Assembly (NCBI GenBank): GCA_031771865.1 | Contig: JASISA010000022.1 | Location: forward strand, 2,356,001-2,420,000 | Length of the DNA stretch: 64,000 nucleotides | Direction: 5' to 3' | Source of the DNA: Nothophaeocryptopus gaeumannii | Taxonomy: Eukaryota > Ascomycota > Dothideomycetes > Mycosphaerellales > Mycosphaerellaceae | In this document: in pieces, positions 1-9,777 of the stretch | Position numbering within the stretch: position 1 is the stretch's first letter | How the letters are laid out: every line of letters begins with the position of its first letter | Notes under the pieces: generated by a model | The model's database searches: none | Told to the model about the DNA's origin: nothing | What the model saw: the letters and a program-made list of their open reading frames with translations, nothing else | Program-made: the position numbers and the translations under genes

Positions 1-1357
1 TCGCAGACTGTGAGTCGGTATTGTCCGAATGTCTATACCACACCTCACAAGCTCGAGTATCTCCTTTCGAGGGATGATGCGACGAGGCTTGCTAGCTCTG
101 CGGAGGATCGTCAGAAAGCTTTGGGGCTGCCGGGAATAGGGGAGACGATGAATGGACATCCGGTTATGAGGGTGGGGAGGGAGAAGTTTGGAGAGGGGCT
201 GTTGAAGGGGAACAGGAGTGAGCATCTATTGACGAATAGCTTTCGCTGGACAGAATCTCTCTACGGCCTTCGTCCAGAAGCTTTCTGTCGATCTGTCGTG
301 AGAGGATACTGCTTAACGTCGAAATCTTGGGCGGAGTTTGAGATTGATAATATTGCTCCTGTGAGGTGGAATAAAGACGTAAGTCGAATCTCCAATCCAA
401 ATCAGACATGCTGAGGTTTTCGGACACATGCTAACGTTTTCTTCTGTTCCTCAGGCTTTCTCCGCCCTCGTCGTCCCACCCGCCCGCAAACGTCTCCTCG
501 AAGCCCTCGTCCGTCAACAACAAAAACACAAAGCCTCTTTCGACGACGTCGTTCAAGGGAAAGGACAAGGCCTTATCGTTCGTCCCTCCTCCCTCCTCCC
601 ATCTCCCATCCTCCTTCCCTCCCTCTTTCCCCTTTCCACCCCTCCTAACATCTTCTCTCCCATAGATGCTCCTCGCCGGTCCCCCCGGCACAGGCAAAAC
701 ACTCACGGCCGAATCCGTCGCAGACCATTTACAACTACCCCTCTACGCCGCTTCCGCTTCTGAACTGGGGGATAGCGCAAAGGAGATTGAGTCCCAATTC
801 GGACAGGTATTGAGATTGGCGGCGAGTTGGAATGCGGTCCTCTTGATCGACGAAGCAGACGCTTTTCTTGAGAAGAGGGTTGATACGCCGGAGTCGAGGG
901 AGAGGAACAAGAGAGTAGCGGGTAAGTATACCCATACCCTCCAGGAGTGGTGGGGGTTTTATCTTTGTGTTATATGGAGAGTTATGCTGATGCGTAGGTG
1001 GCGTTGGGAATAGCTTTTCTGAGGATTCTGGAATACTACCGCGGAATCTTGATCCTCACGACTAACAGAAGGGTGAATTTCGATGATGCGTTTTACTCGC
1101 GGATCCATCTGAACCTCACCTTTGCCCCGCTAGACAAAACCTCTCGGGAAGGGGTCTGGAAGAATTTCTTGCGGGATAGTCAGATCGCTTCAAAAGATGT
1201 GGTGGCTTTCGCTTCTGAAGATATCAATGGGCGGCAAATCAAGAACATAGTGAAAATGGCGAGGTTGCTGGCTGAAGATGAAAAGGTGCCTCTCCGCTCT
1301 GACCATATCCGCGATGTTTTGAGTGTTGCCAGAGAGGATATAGAGGCGGTGCAATGA
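1..1357 (+). CDS. AAA family ATPase, 5' truncated by window edge
   Basis: C-terminal part of a fungal AAA+ ATPase of the large cytosolic type in which a variable N-terminal half precedes one ATPase core. Exons: <1-378, 455-577, 666-921 and 1014-1357, all joining in frame. The third intron is best read with donor GTAAGT at 922 and acceptor at 1013, which gives ...RNKRVAAFLRILEYY and restores the spacing usual for the family; the nearer AG at 997 shifts the frame. Visible motifs are Walker A GPPGTGKT just after the second intron, Walker B VLLIDEAD, and the sensor-1 segment LILTTNR, followed by a lid region ending at the stop. The substrate of this subfamily is not known. The beginning lies outside the window. 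Confidence 0.85.
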
Positions 1358-1747
1358 AGGTAGTGAAGTTCGAGAGTTTGAATCCGCGGGTCTGTCAGTG
1401 GCACGCTTTTGGTAAATTAGGTCGGGCTCGCCTGAGATGTAGACATAGAAAGAGTGTCACCTTCAGCGTAAATGTACGAGAGATGCGAAAGGAAGAGGAT
1501 TTGTCATATCAAACTTGGTACGCACAAGATATCAAACGCCCAAGCTCCGCCCATTCAGAATGCCGCTATTGCCTTGCCTTTATCTGCTCAGTCGCTTGGT
1601 CGCGTTGTATCTTTTGACATTCGTGATGTGCCTTTTTCACTCCGATGAGTGATATTGTGATATCTTATTGCAGGCTAGTATACCCCGCGTCGAGTCGGAG
1701 GCCATGCTGAACGCCATGCTCGGTTCGTGGTACTTCGTCCAGTCCAC
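1358..1747. other. Convergent intergenic stretch
   Basis: Lies between the 3' ends of the ATPase gene and SAR1. I see only short chance reading frames and presume it holds the two 3' untranslated regions. Confidence 0.5.
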
Positions 1748-2565
1748 CTAGACGTACTGAGAAAGCCAGCGAATGCCATCTCCGTATCCTTGTCGCATAA
1801 CAACAGAGCACATGAAGATCTCGATTGGGCGAATGCCATCGAGAGGCACCTTGCCCTTACCCGTTGTCTGATACAAGCCCAGCTCGTGTCTCAATTGATC
1901 CTCAGATACAGCGTTCGGGTGATCGATCTTGTTGCCGAGAATCAGGAATGGCGTCTTGGCCAGATCCTCCATGCTGAGGAGGGCATCGAGCTCGGCCTTG
2001 GATTCGGCGAAACGTTCGGGGTCTTTGGCGTCTACGAGGAAGACGATGCCAGAGACTTCGGGAAAGTAGTCCTTCCACAACCGACGAGCCTGCTGGTGAC
2101 CGCCCAGATCGAAAGTGGTGAAGCGGCAGTTGCCGACGCTTAGCTCTTCGGATGTTGGGTGAAGGGTTGGCTGGAGGATGGCGACGCGGTCGTTCTTGAG
2201 CATGTGCAGGAGCTGTTGCAGGGTATGTTAGCCAGGGAGGGCTCGAGCAATTGATTGAATGCAAAGCAGGGTCAAAGCGCATACAGTAGTCTTGCCAGCG
2301 TTATCGAGACCGAGGAAGAGCAGTTTGGCATGCTTATTGGCCAGACCAAGGTTGGCCAGCAGGTCCCAGACTGTCAATCGGTGTTGTCAGCTTGATGTAC
2401 TTGCTTGCGGTGGATTCTCGCTCGACTGCTCGCTTGGCGCAGAGTCGCTGGCTCAGCAACAGTGGACTGCAGCAGTACAAGGTATACTATCACTGCAAGA
2501 GGATATTGTATGTATGGGTAAGGGAAGTCTGTTGCGGACAACGTACACCAATCGACAATCCACAT
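1748..2565 (-). CDS. sar1: Small GTPase Sar1 (COPII coat assembly)
   Basis: Sar1 is the GTPase that starts COPII vesicle budding at the endoplasmic reticulum. Exons on the minus strand: 2565-2547 (19 nt), 2370-2285 and 2212-1748, giving 189 residues, the normal family length. The first exon encodes MWIVDW and splits a Phe codon; the second carries the P-loop GLDNAGKT; the third carries switch I (TLHPTSEEL), switch II DLGGHQQARR and the NKID guanine-specificity motif. The protein ends in the typical GIRWLSQYV. The amphipathic N-terminus has Trp residues as expected for membrane insertion. SAR1 is transcribed divergently from DPM2, another ER gene; this may be chance. Confidence 0.96.
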
Positions 2566-2940
2566 CTTGTTGTTCGCTGGTGCTATTCGGTGGAGCGGTG
2601 GCTGTGGTGTTCGGCAGAGATTCGGCGATGGGGAGTGTCAGATCGTGGACAGATGGCTGCGGAAGATGGTAGTATGTTCGTTTTTGGGGAGGACAGGTGG
2701 TTGATATGTTGGTGGAAGCGAATCTAGTGACGGAGGAGGCGATGTCGAGGTATGCATGTGCTTGTGCTCGGAGCTTCTTGATGCCAAGCTCCGACAATCG
2801 ACCACCTTTCACTTCGCGACTACCACGTCTACAGCTTTTTAAGGGGAACAACATATATAAGCCCAAGGCACCAAGAATCGTTGCTTCACAAGTTTACCGA
2901 GCAGCCAAAGGACGTCTGAACTATTGTCCTCGAAACCGCG
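2566..2940. promoter_or_regulatory. Divergent promoter region SAR1 / DPM2
   Basis: The 375 bases between two start codons pointing apart must hold both 5' leaders and promoters. A TA-rich element (acaacatatataagcccaag, near 2848-2867) lies about 80 nt before the DPM2 start and could act as a TATA-like site; this is inference. Confidence 0.4.
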
Positions 2941-3366
2941 ATGGCAGCCAACAACCTGGTATCACTAAACCTGCATACATGCATATCCCCCTGTAAAGCA
3001 CTATACTGACGTTCACACGCACCAGCTCGATCGCTTCGTGGGACTCGCAATGCTCATCGTCGCTTCAGCCGTCTTTCTCTACTACACCATCTGGACACTG
3101 TTAATGGTACGGCATACGTTGTACACACCACCACTACCGTCTCCACAATCCACTAACATATCGTCGCGACTTAGCCATTCGTCGACAACTCCCATCCCAT
3201 CCAAAGCCTCTTCCCTCCGCGAGTCTGGGCTATCCGAATCCCCGTTATCCTCCTGCTCGTCGGTGGTGCAGTTGTCGGCAGTTTCCTCAGCCTGGTCATG
3301 ATACGGAGCAACCGCAAGAAGGCATTGAAGGCGAAGCAAAAGGCGCAAGCACACAAGGCCAAATAG
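2941..3366 (+). CDS. dpm2: Dolichol-phosphate mannose synthase regulatory subunit DPM2
   Basis: DPM2 anchors and stabilises the DPM1 catalytic subunit that makes dolichol-phosphate mannose for N-glycans, GPI anchors and O-mannosylation at the ER. Exons 2941-2958, 3026-3106 and 3175-3366 give 96 residues. Two hydrophobic segments are plain: one around VGLAMLIVASAVFLYYTIWT and one around IPVILLLVGGAVVGSFLSLV. They are separated by the family-typical PFVDNSHPI...LFPPR loop, and the protein ends in a lysine-rich tail (KKALKAKQKAQAHKAK) resembling an ER-retention tail. The gene is too split to show as one reading frame; the six-residue first exon is supported by a clean GTATCA donor and CACCAG acceptor. 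Confidence 0.92.
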
Positions 3367-3648
3367 ATTCAATTTGAGGAGCATGGGAGACTATGGCCAG
3401 CTGGGTCGAGTGCATGGAAATAGCGTATGAAAAGACTTTGCGATGTGTTTTGCCCAACGAAGGTGCGTCAAACGCGTCTGGTCACTGTCAAGACCCCTCC
3501 ATCGATGTTTTCGATCACACGAACCTCACATCCGTTGCGCACGACCGGAACAACGCCAGCTGTCGAGACGCACCACCTTGCGAGAGATAGAATGCATCTC
3601 CTCCACTTGACAACGCGGGATACAGAAGAATGCTGCGGCAGCTGCAAC

Positions 3649-4263
3649 CTATGAGCAGTCCTCGCATTTCTGCGCCTGAGTCGGATCCTGAGCACTCTTC
3701 GCAGCTGCGGTGGGCTCTTCTTGCTTGATCACCGAATTGCTCTTGGACGAGGGCGTGTCTGAGTGGCCAAGCTTCTTCTCAGGCTCGATGTAGTTCCGAA
3801 TGCGCTGCTTGAGGATCTTGGTCTCTGGAAACCCGCCTTCACTTTTCCTGTCCCACACCAGGACCTCTTGTGCCTTCACAGGCTGTGAATCCGAAGTGGG
3901 TGGCTCATAAATCAACACGACTGTGAACAGACCACCAGTCGCTGGGATCAGGGCAATTTCTCCGATGCTTGTACCGAAGGTAGATAGGAGCTCTTGGCCA
4001 AAGTATGCGGCTCTAAGCATCCACTTGCATTGTGTACAGTATGTGATGGCTGTCGTCGAGTCATTAGTATTGATTATGAATTCGCATCTCGAATGAACGA
4101 GGAAAGAGTTCTGCATCTGCTCATGAATAGCTCCATCAGAGTGCTCGCACAGGGAAAACATTCGCAAACCATGGCGTTGGAAATCAATGCACGTAATCAA
4201 AGCAGACGTACCTACTCGAGGCAATTTTGGAGGGGAGATCGACTCCGAGCCTTGGCTTGCCAT
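3649..4263 (-). CDS. Rdx/SelW-like thioredoxin-fold protein with CxxC
   Basis: A SelT/SelW/SelH (Rdx) family protein, presumed redox-active by homology. Exons 4263-4212 and 4049-3649 give 150 residues. The intron has a textbook TACTAATGAC branch site and GACAG acceptor; reading through it inserts about 54 residues unlike the family. After splicing the N-terminus reads LPRVAITYCTQCKWML, with the redox CxxC at residues 22-25. Next come the family hallmarks YFGQELLSTFGTSIGEIALIP and GGLFTV. The C-terminal tail (about 50 residues, Ser/Lys/Glu-rich) goes beyond the core fold and ends in a CEDC pair just before the last Ser. Fungal members use Cys where animal ones use selenocysteine. Exact substrates are unknown. 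Confidence 0.88.
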   Translation of the reverse strand: MASQGSESISPPKLPRVGTSALITCIDFQRHGLRMFSLCEHSDGAIHEQMQNSFLVHSRCEFIINTNDSTTAITYCTQCKWMLRAAYFGQELLSTFGTSIGEIALIPATGGLFTVVLIYEPPTSDSQPVKAQEVLVWDRKSEGGFPETKILKQRIRNYIEPEKKLGHSDTPSSKSNSVIKQEEPTAAAKSAQDPTQAQKCEDCS

Positions 4264-4603
4264 GTTGGAGCGAAGACGATAGAGTAACAATTTAAAGCCC
4301 ACAATGGCACGGCCGTCGTGTAACAAGTTCGCGTTGAGAACCGATTATGGCATCCAGGTTGATTTCGATGAGTAGTCCTTTCGTCTGCATAAGTGTCCAA
4401 GATGTTGTTCTAGAGAAAGACGAAGCCATGCATCATCGCCAGGGTCCGTGCTCAGATTTCGAGCTTCCCCGAACAGTCCGCAACTCGTCTCCCACACGTA
4501 CACCACCAACACCAGCAGCACACGCCGGCAGCTGCGCGAAACGATGTCAGGCAGCTATCTAGACACCGGACCGACATAACCCTCCACCTCCATCTCGGCC
4601 ATC
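4264..4603. promoter_or_regulatory. Divergent promoter region Rdx gene / ataxin-10 homologue
   Basis: The space between two diverging start codons. Pyrimidine-rich CCTCCACCTCC-type sequence directly precedes the ATG at 4604, as is common in filamentous fungi. No other feature recognised. Confidence 0.35.
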
Positions 4604-7600
4604 ATGGCCCGCGATCGAAAAGAAGCCGCGACCTTGAAGGCGCACAGCGTCTTCATCCGCCTTGTCCTCCCCCCATACACGGCGCATTTCAAATCGACAG
4701 GCTACATGAAAGATGTGACCCTGGACATGCTAGACAAGAGAGTCTGCAAAGAAATCCTAAAGAGCACCGCACAAAAAGCTTCTGTAAGAGAAGCGATCGG
4801 TACAGACGAGAAGTTCTGGGCGGATTTTGTTAGTCTGCTCAAAGCTGCTATCCCCAGTCTGGAGAGAAGGAGTTTCACGATTTGGGATCCGAGTTCAGTG
4901 GACTATGAGAGCACAAGTGGGGCACTCATTGCGTCGCATTATCCGGGTTTGTGGAAAGATCTGGAGAGGTTGAATGATTTGGTTTCGATTAATCGGAATG
5001 TTCTTACGGTTGGGGATCGTGTGCAGGATTTGGCGGCTTCGTATAGTCTGGACGCTGAGATCTTTCGGCTTATCAACTGCTGTGTGAGGGTTACGGCAAG
5101 AGGGTATGATGGGGATGCGGGGACGGGGGATGAGGAGAAGTGGCAGTGGATTGTGAATGCGTATAAAAAGTTGCTGATTACGAGCTTGCAGTTGTTGAAC
5201 AACATGATCGCGCAGAATGAGAGGAGGAAGCTCATGTTATGGGTTGCTCTGTTTGACAATACGACGGAAGCTGTCCTCGCTCCTGAGGATGTTCCTGAGA
5301 CATCATCTGCCAGCTTAACGGACGTTCCTTCGAATCCATCTTCGAAGCCAGCTCATCCACTGAGTAGCGAGGACTTTCTTATCGCATATGGATTCAACGG
5401 TAAAGACACGATCAACACGGAAGGGGCGCAGCCACTGTGGGACGACACTCCGTTTGACGACTATCCGATACCACCGCAGTCACTGGAGGGTAAGGAGAAG
5501 ATCATGCGGAGAGAGCACTTCGATGGCAATGGCTACGGACTCTTCTGCAAGCGCCTGAAGGAGATTCAATTCGAAGATTACCAGAGCGAGCTCAAGCGTG
5601 ACCCAACGCTTGGAGAGTCTTACCTGGAATTCCCTCGCCGGTGGGCTGAGCTTAGCGATGACGACTACGATTATTGGCAGAGCCTCTTCGAGGACGCAAT
5701 GGCGAAGTATCGACAGGATCTTGCGGTGTATGAGGCGAAGATGATTGCCGTGACCGAGACGCAACCGGTCCTTAGAAGTGACGTCCCTGTGGCAGAACAG
5801 ACGAGACAAGTCGAGCGGAAGATTGCTATGCTTGAAGAGCAACTGGCTGAAAAGTATAAGACAGAAAATGCCAACGTCGCTCCATTGGAGCCTCCTGTCT
5901 ATGGAAAGGATGGACACCTGACGTTCGACAGCGAGAGTCTCCAATCGCGACCAGTGGTACCAGATGACATGCGAATGTTGTTCACCGCAGAGGCCGGGAC
6001 AAAGATTCTTGAATCTGGCAAGGCGGAGCTTATGAAGAGGCTTGAAGGCTATGAAGCACCTCCTTCCGAAGATCAACCTATACCTGTCAATCAAGATGAA
6101 AGAGTCATGGCCAACCCCGTCCCCACAGATGACGTCCGCTCTCAGACCGAAACAGGACGTAGCACGACTCAATCGCCTCCTCGGATGCCTTCAAACGGGC
6201 CTCGGGAGCCTGAGCAGCAAACGTCCGAGGATCCGACGGAGGAGGCATTTGAGGAAAGTAGAGACGGTGTGGAAGATGCGGACAGTGAAGAAGCCGAAGA
6301 AGATGAGGAAGAAGATTATCCTGGGTCGACTGAAGATGGTCGCGGGCTTCTTACGGATGTTCCCCTCATATTGGGTCCCTCTGAAATCGAAGTACTGCCC
6401 ATGCTCATCATGAGCGGCATTGTGCCTACGCCCAACCCTCCGCCAAATTTGAGCATGGAGGAGAAGAATGCCCTCATGAACATGCACACTGTGAGAACGC
6501 ATCTGCTTCTTTCACAGAGCAACGGACGGAACTTGCTTAGAGAGCTACTCATATTCGTGGCTGCATGGGATCTCCGGGAAGAGGAGCTTTACTTCAAGTT
6601 CATGGTCAAGATCATGGGGGCCATTTTGAAGAACGGTCTGATGCCTTACGCATACCATGCATTCCGGGACCGGTCGAGGTCTAAAGACATAATCAGTCCT
6701 GCTCAAGCAGTCATCATGAAGCTGCTGACTTGCATCTTTCGATCCAGAGGCGAGGCTGCTAAAGCCGCAGTAGCGAAGGCCGGTCAGGCTTCCGCACATC
6801 CAGGATCTCACGCTCTTGCTCTTCCTCAAGCCAGTACCCCTAACACGCCGCTCCAGCTCCCTAATATGCCCTTGCGAGTGGATCTCCACATCCTGAATTT
6901 CATCTTCACCGAGTTCAGACAACATATCATTCCACAAACATGCGCGCTCATATTCCTACAAGGCCAGATTCATGCAGGTAGAGCTAGCCCTGAGGACTTC
7001 CCGCTGAACCTCTGGGATATGGAGCGCATGTACGAAGGCGTCTATCAATACCTGGAATTCTTCGCTGTCCTGACCGAAGAAGGTGTGTGGAAGGGTATCT
7101 TGGGAGAGTGGGAGATGGCGAGCGAGCTTGTCACTCTGCTGCGAGAGCTTGAGATCGGCATTCCGAAGATGGGAGCGGTAGTTCCGCAGATGGCGAAGCG
7201 TGTCTCGAACCATCCGCCACAGCGAGCCACGTCGGCAGATGCTGCAACCCTGCATCATGCCTCGAGAGCTGTGTCACACAACACGGTGTCTGCCCCCGCA
7301 GCGCCAGCACCATATCAAGCTGAAGCGGTGAATGCGCATTCAGCGGCTGCTGAGAGACCTTTTGACACCGAAGCTGCCCAGAACAAACTGCCGCCCTTAC
7401 CTGTGCACCCGCTATCTGGCCAGCAACCCATATTCGAAGCAGAGACGCCTTTGGCGTATCCAGAGGATGGTAGTATGCCAATGGGACAGGATCTGCATCA
7501 CGATCAAGACGAACCTTCAGACTTTGAGTGGCGCAACCTCAAGAAGCTCACTGTGCTTGTACTTTCCTCCTTGATCTGGAAGAATAGAACAGTGCAAGAT

Positions 7601-8149
7601 CAAGTGCGACGGTACGGCGGCCTCCAAGCTCTGGTGGGATGCTGCAGGACCGACGAGCACAACCCCTACATTCGCGAGCATGCTATCATGTGTTTGCGAT
7701 TTGCCGTGGAGGGCTGTGAAGAGAATGCCCGTGTGATCCGACGCATGGCGGCCATGCAGACTCAAAAGGCTCTAGAGGGCGGCAGCTTGACATTTGGCGC
7801 GGCAGAAGATGTCCCACGCGAAGTCTTGGACACCAATGGATATGAGACCTTCATGGACCCCAAGGGCCAAGTTGGCCTTCGACGCAAAGAAGGTGGTCAT
7901 CTCGCACCGGTGCATGGGCATGTCTCTTCTTCCGGAACCGGAGCCGCCAACGCTGGTGTGCAGAAGCCTAGATTGAGCTCTACTAAGTTGACTGCTGAAC
8001 GAGCTGCTGAACTCATGAGCAGTGCTTTGAGCAGTCTGCCGCTTGGAGACAAGCTAGTGACCGACAAGCAGAAACAGGAGGCTTTGGCTAAGCTCGACCG
8101 AGCCTTTGAAAGTTCTGAGAGAGTGCTTGGAAGAGGTAGAAAGGGCTGA
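4604..8149 (+). CDS. Ataxin-10 / CTR86 homologue
   Basis: A single-exon gene of 1,181 residues. The clearest signature is near residues 980-1055, where LKKLTVLVLSSLIWKNRTVQDQ, a GG...LVGCC turn and NPYIREHAIMCLRFAVEG match the ataxin-10 (Copper transport protein 86) C-terminal ARM-like domain. In yeast and animals this domain is conserved and essential, with reported roles in cytokinesis and scaffolding. The N-terminal two thirds is predominantly helical. An acidic stretch near residues 535-575 (EEAFEES...EEDEEEDYPG) splits it into two blocks, and a Pro/Ala-rich linker sits near 870-950. The role in this organism is inferred from homology only. Start chosen at the first ATG, directly after a pyrimidine-rich leader; no splice sites interrupt the frame. 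Confidence 0.85.
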   Translation: MARDRKEAATLKAHSVFIRLVLPPYTAHFKSTGYMKDVTLDMLDKRVCKEILKSTAQKASVREAIGTDEKFWADFVSLLKAAIPSLERRSFTIWDPSSVDYESTSGALIASHYPGLWKDLERLNDLVSINRNVLTVGDRVQDLAASYSLDAEIFRLINCCVRVTARGYDGDAGTGDEEKWQWIVNAYKKLLITSLQLLNNMIAQNERRKLMLWVALFDNTTEAVLAPEDVPETSSASLTDVPSNPSSKPAHPLSSEDFLIAYGFNGKDTINTEGAQPLWDDTPFDDYPIPPQSLEGKEKIMRREHFDGNGYGLFCKRLKEIQFEDYQSELKRDPTLGESYLEFPRRWAELSDDDYDYWQSLFEDAMAKYRQDLAVYEAKMIAVTETQPVLRSDVPVAEQTRQVERKIAMLEEQLAEKYKTENANVAPLEPPVYGKDGHLTFDSESLQSRPVVPDDMRMLFTAEAGTKILESGKAELMKRLEGYEAPPSEDQPIPVNQDERVMANPVPTDDVRSQTETGRSTTQSPPRMPSNGPREPEQQTSEDPTEEAFEESRDGVEDADSEEAEEDEEEDYPGSTEDGRGLLTDVPLILGPSEIEVLPMLIMSGIVPTPNPPPNLSMEEKNALMNMHTVRTHLLLSQSNGRNLLRELLIFVAAWDLREEELYFKFMVKIMGAILKNGLMPYAYHAFRDRSRSKDIISPAQAVIMKLLTCIFRSRGEAAKAAVAKAGQASAHPGSHALALPQASTPNTPLQLPNMPLRVDLHILNFIFTEFRQHIIPQTCALIFLQGQIHAGRASPEDFPLNLWDMERMYEGVYQYLEFFAVLTEEGVWKGILGEWEMASELVTLLRELEIGIPKMGAVVPQMAKRVSNHPPQRATSADAATLHHASRAVSHNTVSAPAAPAPYQAEAVNAHSAAAERPFDTEAAQNKLPPLPVHPLSGQQPIFEAETPLAYPEDGSMPMGQDLHHDQDEPSDFEWRNLKKLTVLVLSSLIWKNRTVQDQVRRYGGLQALVGCCRTDEHNPYIREHAIMCLRFAVEGCEENARVIRRMAAMQTQKALEGGSLTFGAAEDVPREVLDTNGYETFMDPKGQVGLRRKEGGHLAPVHGHVSSSGTGAANAGVQKPRLSSTKLTAERAAELMSSALSSLPLGDKLVTDKQKQEALAKLDRAFESSERVLGRGRKG

Positions 8150-8500
8150 TTTCGCAAGCCATTCATGACGAAGAGCAGCAGTACCGGCTTTCCACTGCAA
8201 CTCATATTGCTAAGGCTTTGCAGCCGCTCGAAAGTTTGGAGCGGCGGTGGGTTTAGCTCAGCTTTGGTGGAGCAGATCCGTCGACGTCACACAAGAGAGA
8301 AATCCGCAATTGCCAGTTTCGCTTTGCGTACAACACCCTAGAAGCTATACAGCACAAGGGCACCACAATGGCTCTTTCACAGGAAGCGTTCTTACAACAG
8401 TGGAAGAGCAGTGGGGGCTCTCAAGAACCACATGTCGCTGAGACAGCATGGAGAGTACGCTACGAATTGATTATTATTCATTCTCTCTCATCTGACCAAT
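8150..8500. other. Intergenic, tandem genes
   Basis: Holds the 3' end of the ataxin-10 homologue and the upstream region of the DUF3047 gene. No RNA gene or repeat seen. Confidence 0.4.
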
Positions 8501-9777
8501 ATGCAGCGTTACAATCATGTTAATGCCGCCGACTACCATTCTGAGCCAGAGTCCTCTGATCCCGATGCAAGCGCATTTCACTCCGGTCTCAAACCGTTTC
8601 TGGAGGACTCCCGAATAGCATCAAGCATCGCGAGCGCATCGTTTATGACAGTAAAATGCAATATCATCCCATGGCAAGCCACTGGAATCCATCTGAAACC
8701 CGGTCAACAATTCAGTGTGTTCGCTTCCGGCCGGGTGTGGTTTTCGCGACAGCTAGACATGTACCTGCGACCGCAATTGGCTTTGTGGCATAAGATCGGG
8801 AACAGTGGACGTATCTTCAATTCGACCAGAGATACGTTGACAGCTGCTAACACGACTGAGTCGACTGAAGAGCTTTTCATCGCGAATCAATTTCCTGGAC
8901 TGTTTGCAGATCCAGTGGGTGGCAGAATCACTTCTGATCTGAGTGCGTACGACAACGCGGACGGTCGATTCCAGGTTCTTGTTGTGGTATGGAAGGACGG
9001 CGTGGAGGCAAAGATGTTACTGCAACAATATGAGAGCACCGACCAGAATCAGCCTCTGAACCCGCTCATAAAAACGGAACAATCGAGACCCGCAGAAGAG
9101 CAAGCCGCCCACATCCACTCCTGGCACGAATTCTGGTTCATTGGCAAAAGCACCATCTACCATCCCCGCGAAGAAAACCAAAGCAAATGCATCCACTGCA
9201 AGCCCTACCAAAACGTCGGCATCCTGCAAAAGGACCTCTCACCGATGCTCGATTTCTCCCAGGGCTGTACGGTTTCCTGGGACTGGAAAATCGTCGCACT
9301 CCCTTCAAGGCTTAGAGAAGATACCACTATCAGCCACGATTATCTGAGTATCGCATTCGAGTTCGAGAATGGAAGAGATATCACATATATGTGGTCTTGG
9401 GAATTGCCGTTGGAGTATGGGTTTTGGTGTCCGCAGGCGACTTGTAAGTCTTATCCCAGAACGCTCCCAAGAATGCGCCCCAATTCTCCCGATTCAGCCT
9501 GAACAGCTGCTGACGCGCAATCTTCTTGTCTGTAGGGACTGACCGAGAGTATCACGTCGTGATCCGAAACCGTACAGAACAGCTTGGCCAGTGGCTTAGT
9601 GAAAAGCGCGACTTGTACCAAGACTATGCGAAGTATATCGGCAAGGAGCGCATGCCGAAGAGAATCACGAGGGTTTGGTTGATTGCGGGGAATAGGTGGC
9701 AGAGATATGAGGGCGAGATTACTGTTAAGGAGATTTTCATCAAATCAACGAGGGCGGGTAGGCGTCGGATTTTGTGA
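8501..9777 (+). CDS. DUF3047-like domain protein
   Basis: Two exons, 8501-9443 and 9536-9777, give 394 residues; the join forms a Trp codon. The N-terminal half contains a beta-rich segment (CNIIPWQATGIHLKPGQQFSVF, about residues 50-75) resembling a lectin-like fold. A CIHCKP motif sits near residue 232. The C-terminal half follows the DUF3047 pattern as I know it: VSWDWKIVALPSRL, DYLSIAFEFENGRDITYMWSW, then VVIRNR...LGQW...EKRDLYQDYAKYIG, closing with an R-x-T-x-V-W-L-I-A-G and YEGEITVKEIFI. Function is unknown. Most DUF3047 proteins I know of are bacterial and secreted; no signal peptide is visible here. Neighbouring genes do not suggest a role. The splice site (CTTGTAAGT to TTGTCTGTAG) is clean. 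Confidence 0.7.

Noticed and set aside
911..1013. A frameshift or pseudogene in the AAA ATPase when the acceptor at 997 is used
   Set aside because: The acceptor at 1013 restores frame and the family spacing between RN and FLR, so the gene looks intact.
3649..4326. A 225-residue reading of the Rdx gene without intron
   Set aside because: The extra ~54 residues contain a textbook branch point and splice sites, and the spliced form matches the family.
5480..6172. A 230-codon minus-strand frame inside the ataxin-10 homologue
   Set aside because: Antisense shadow of a GC-rich coding region, with no domain and a fully coding opposite strand.
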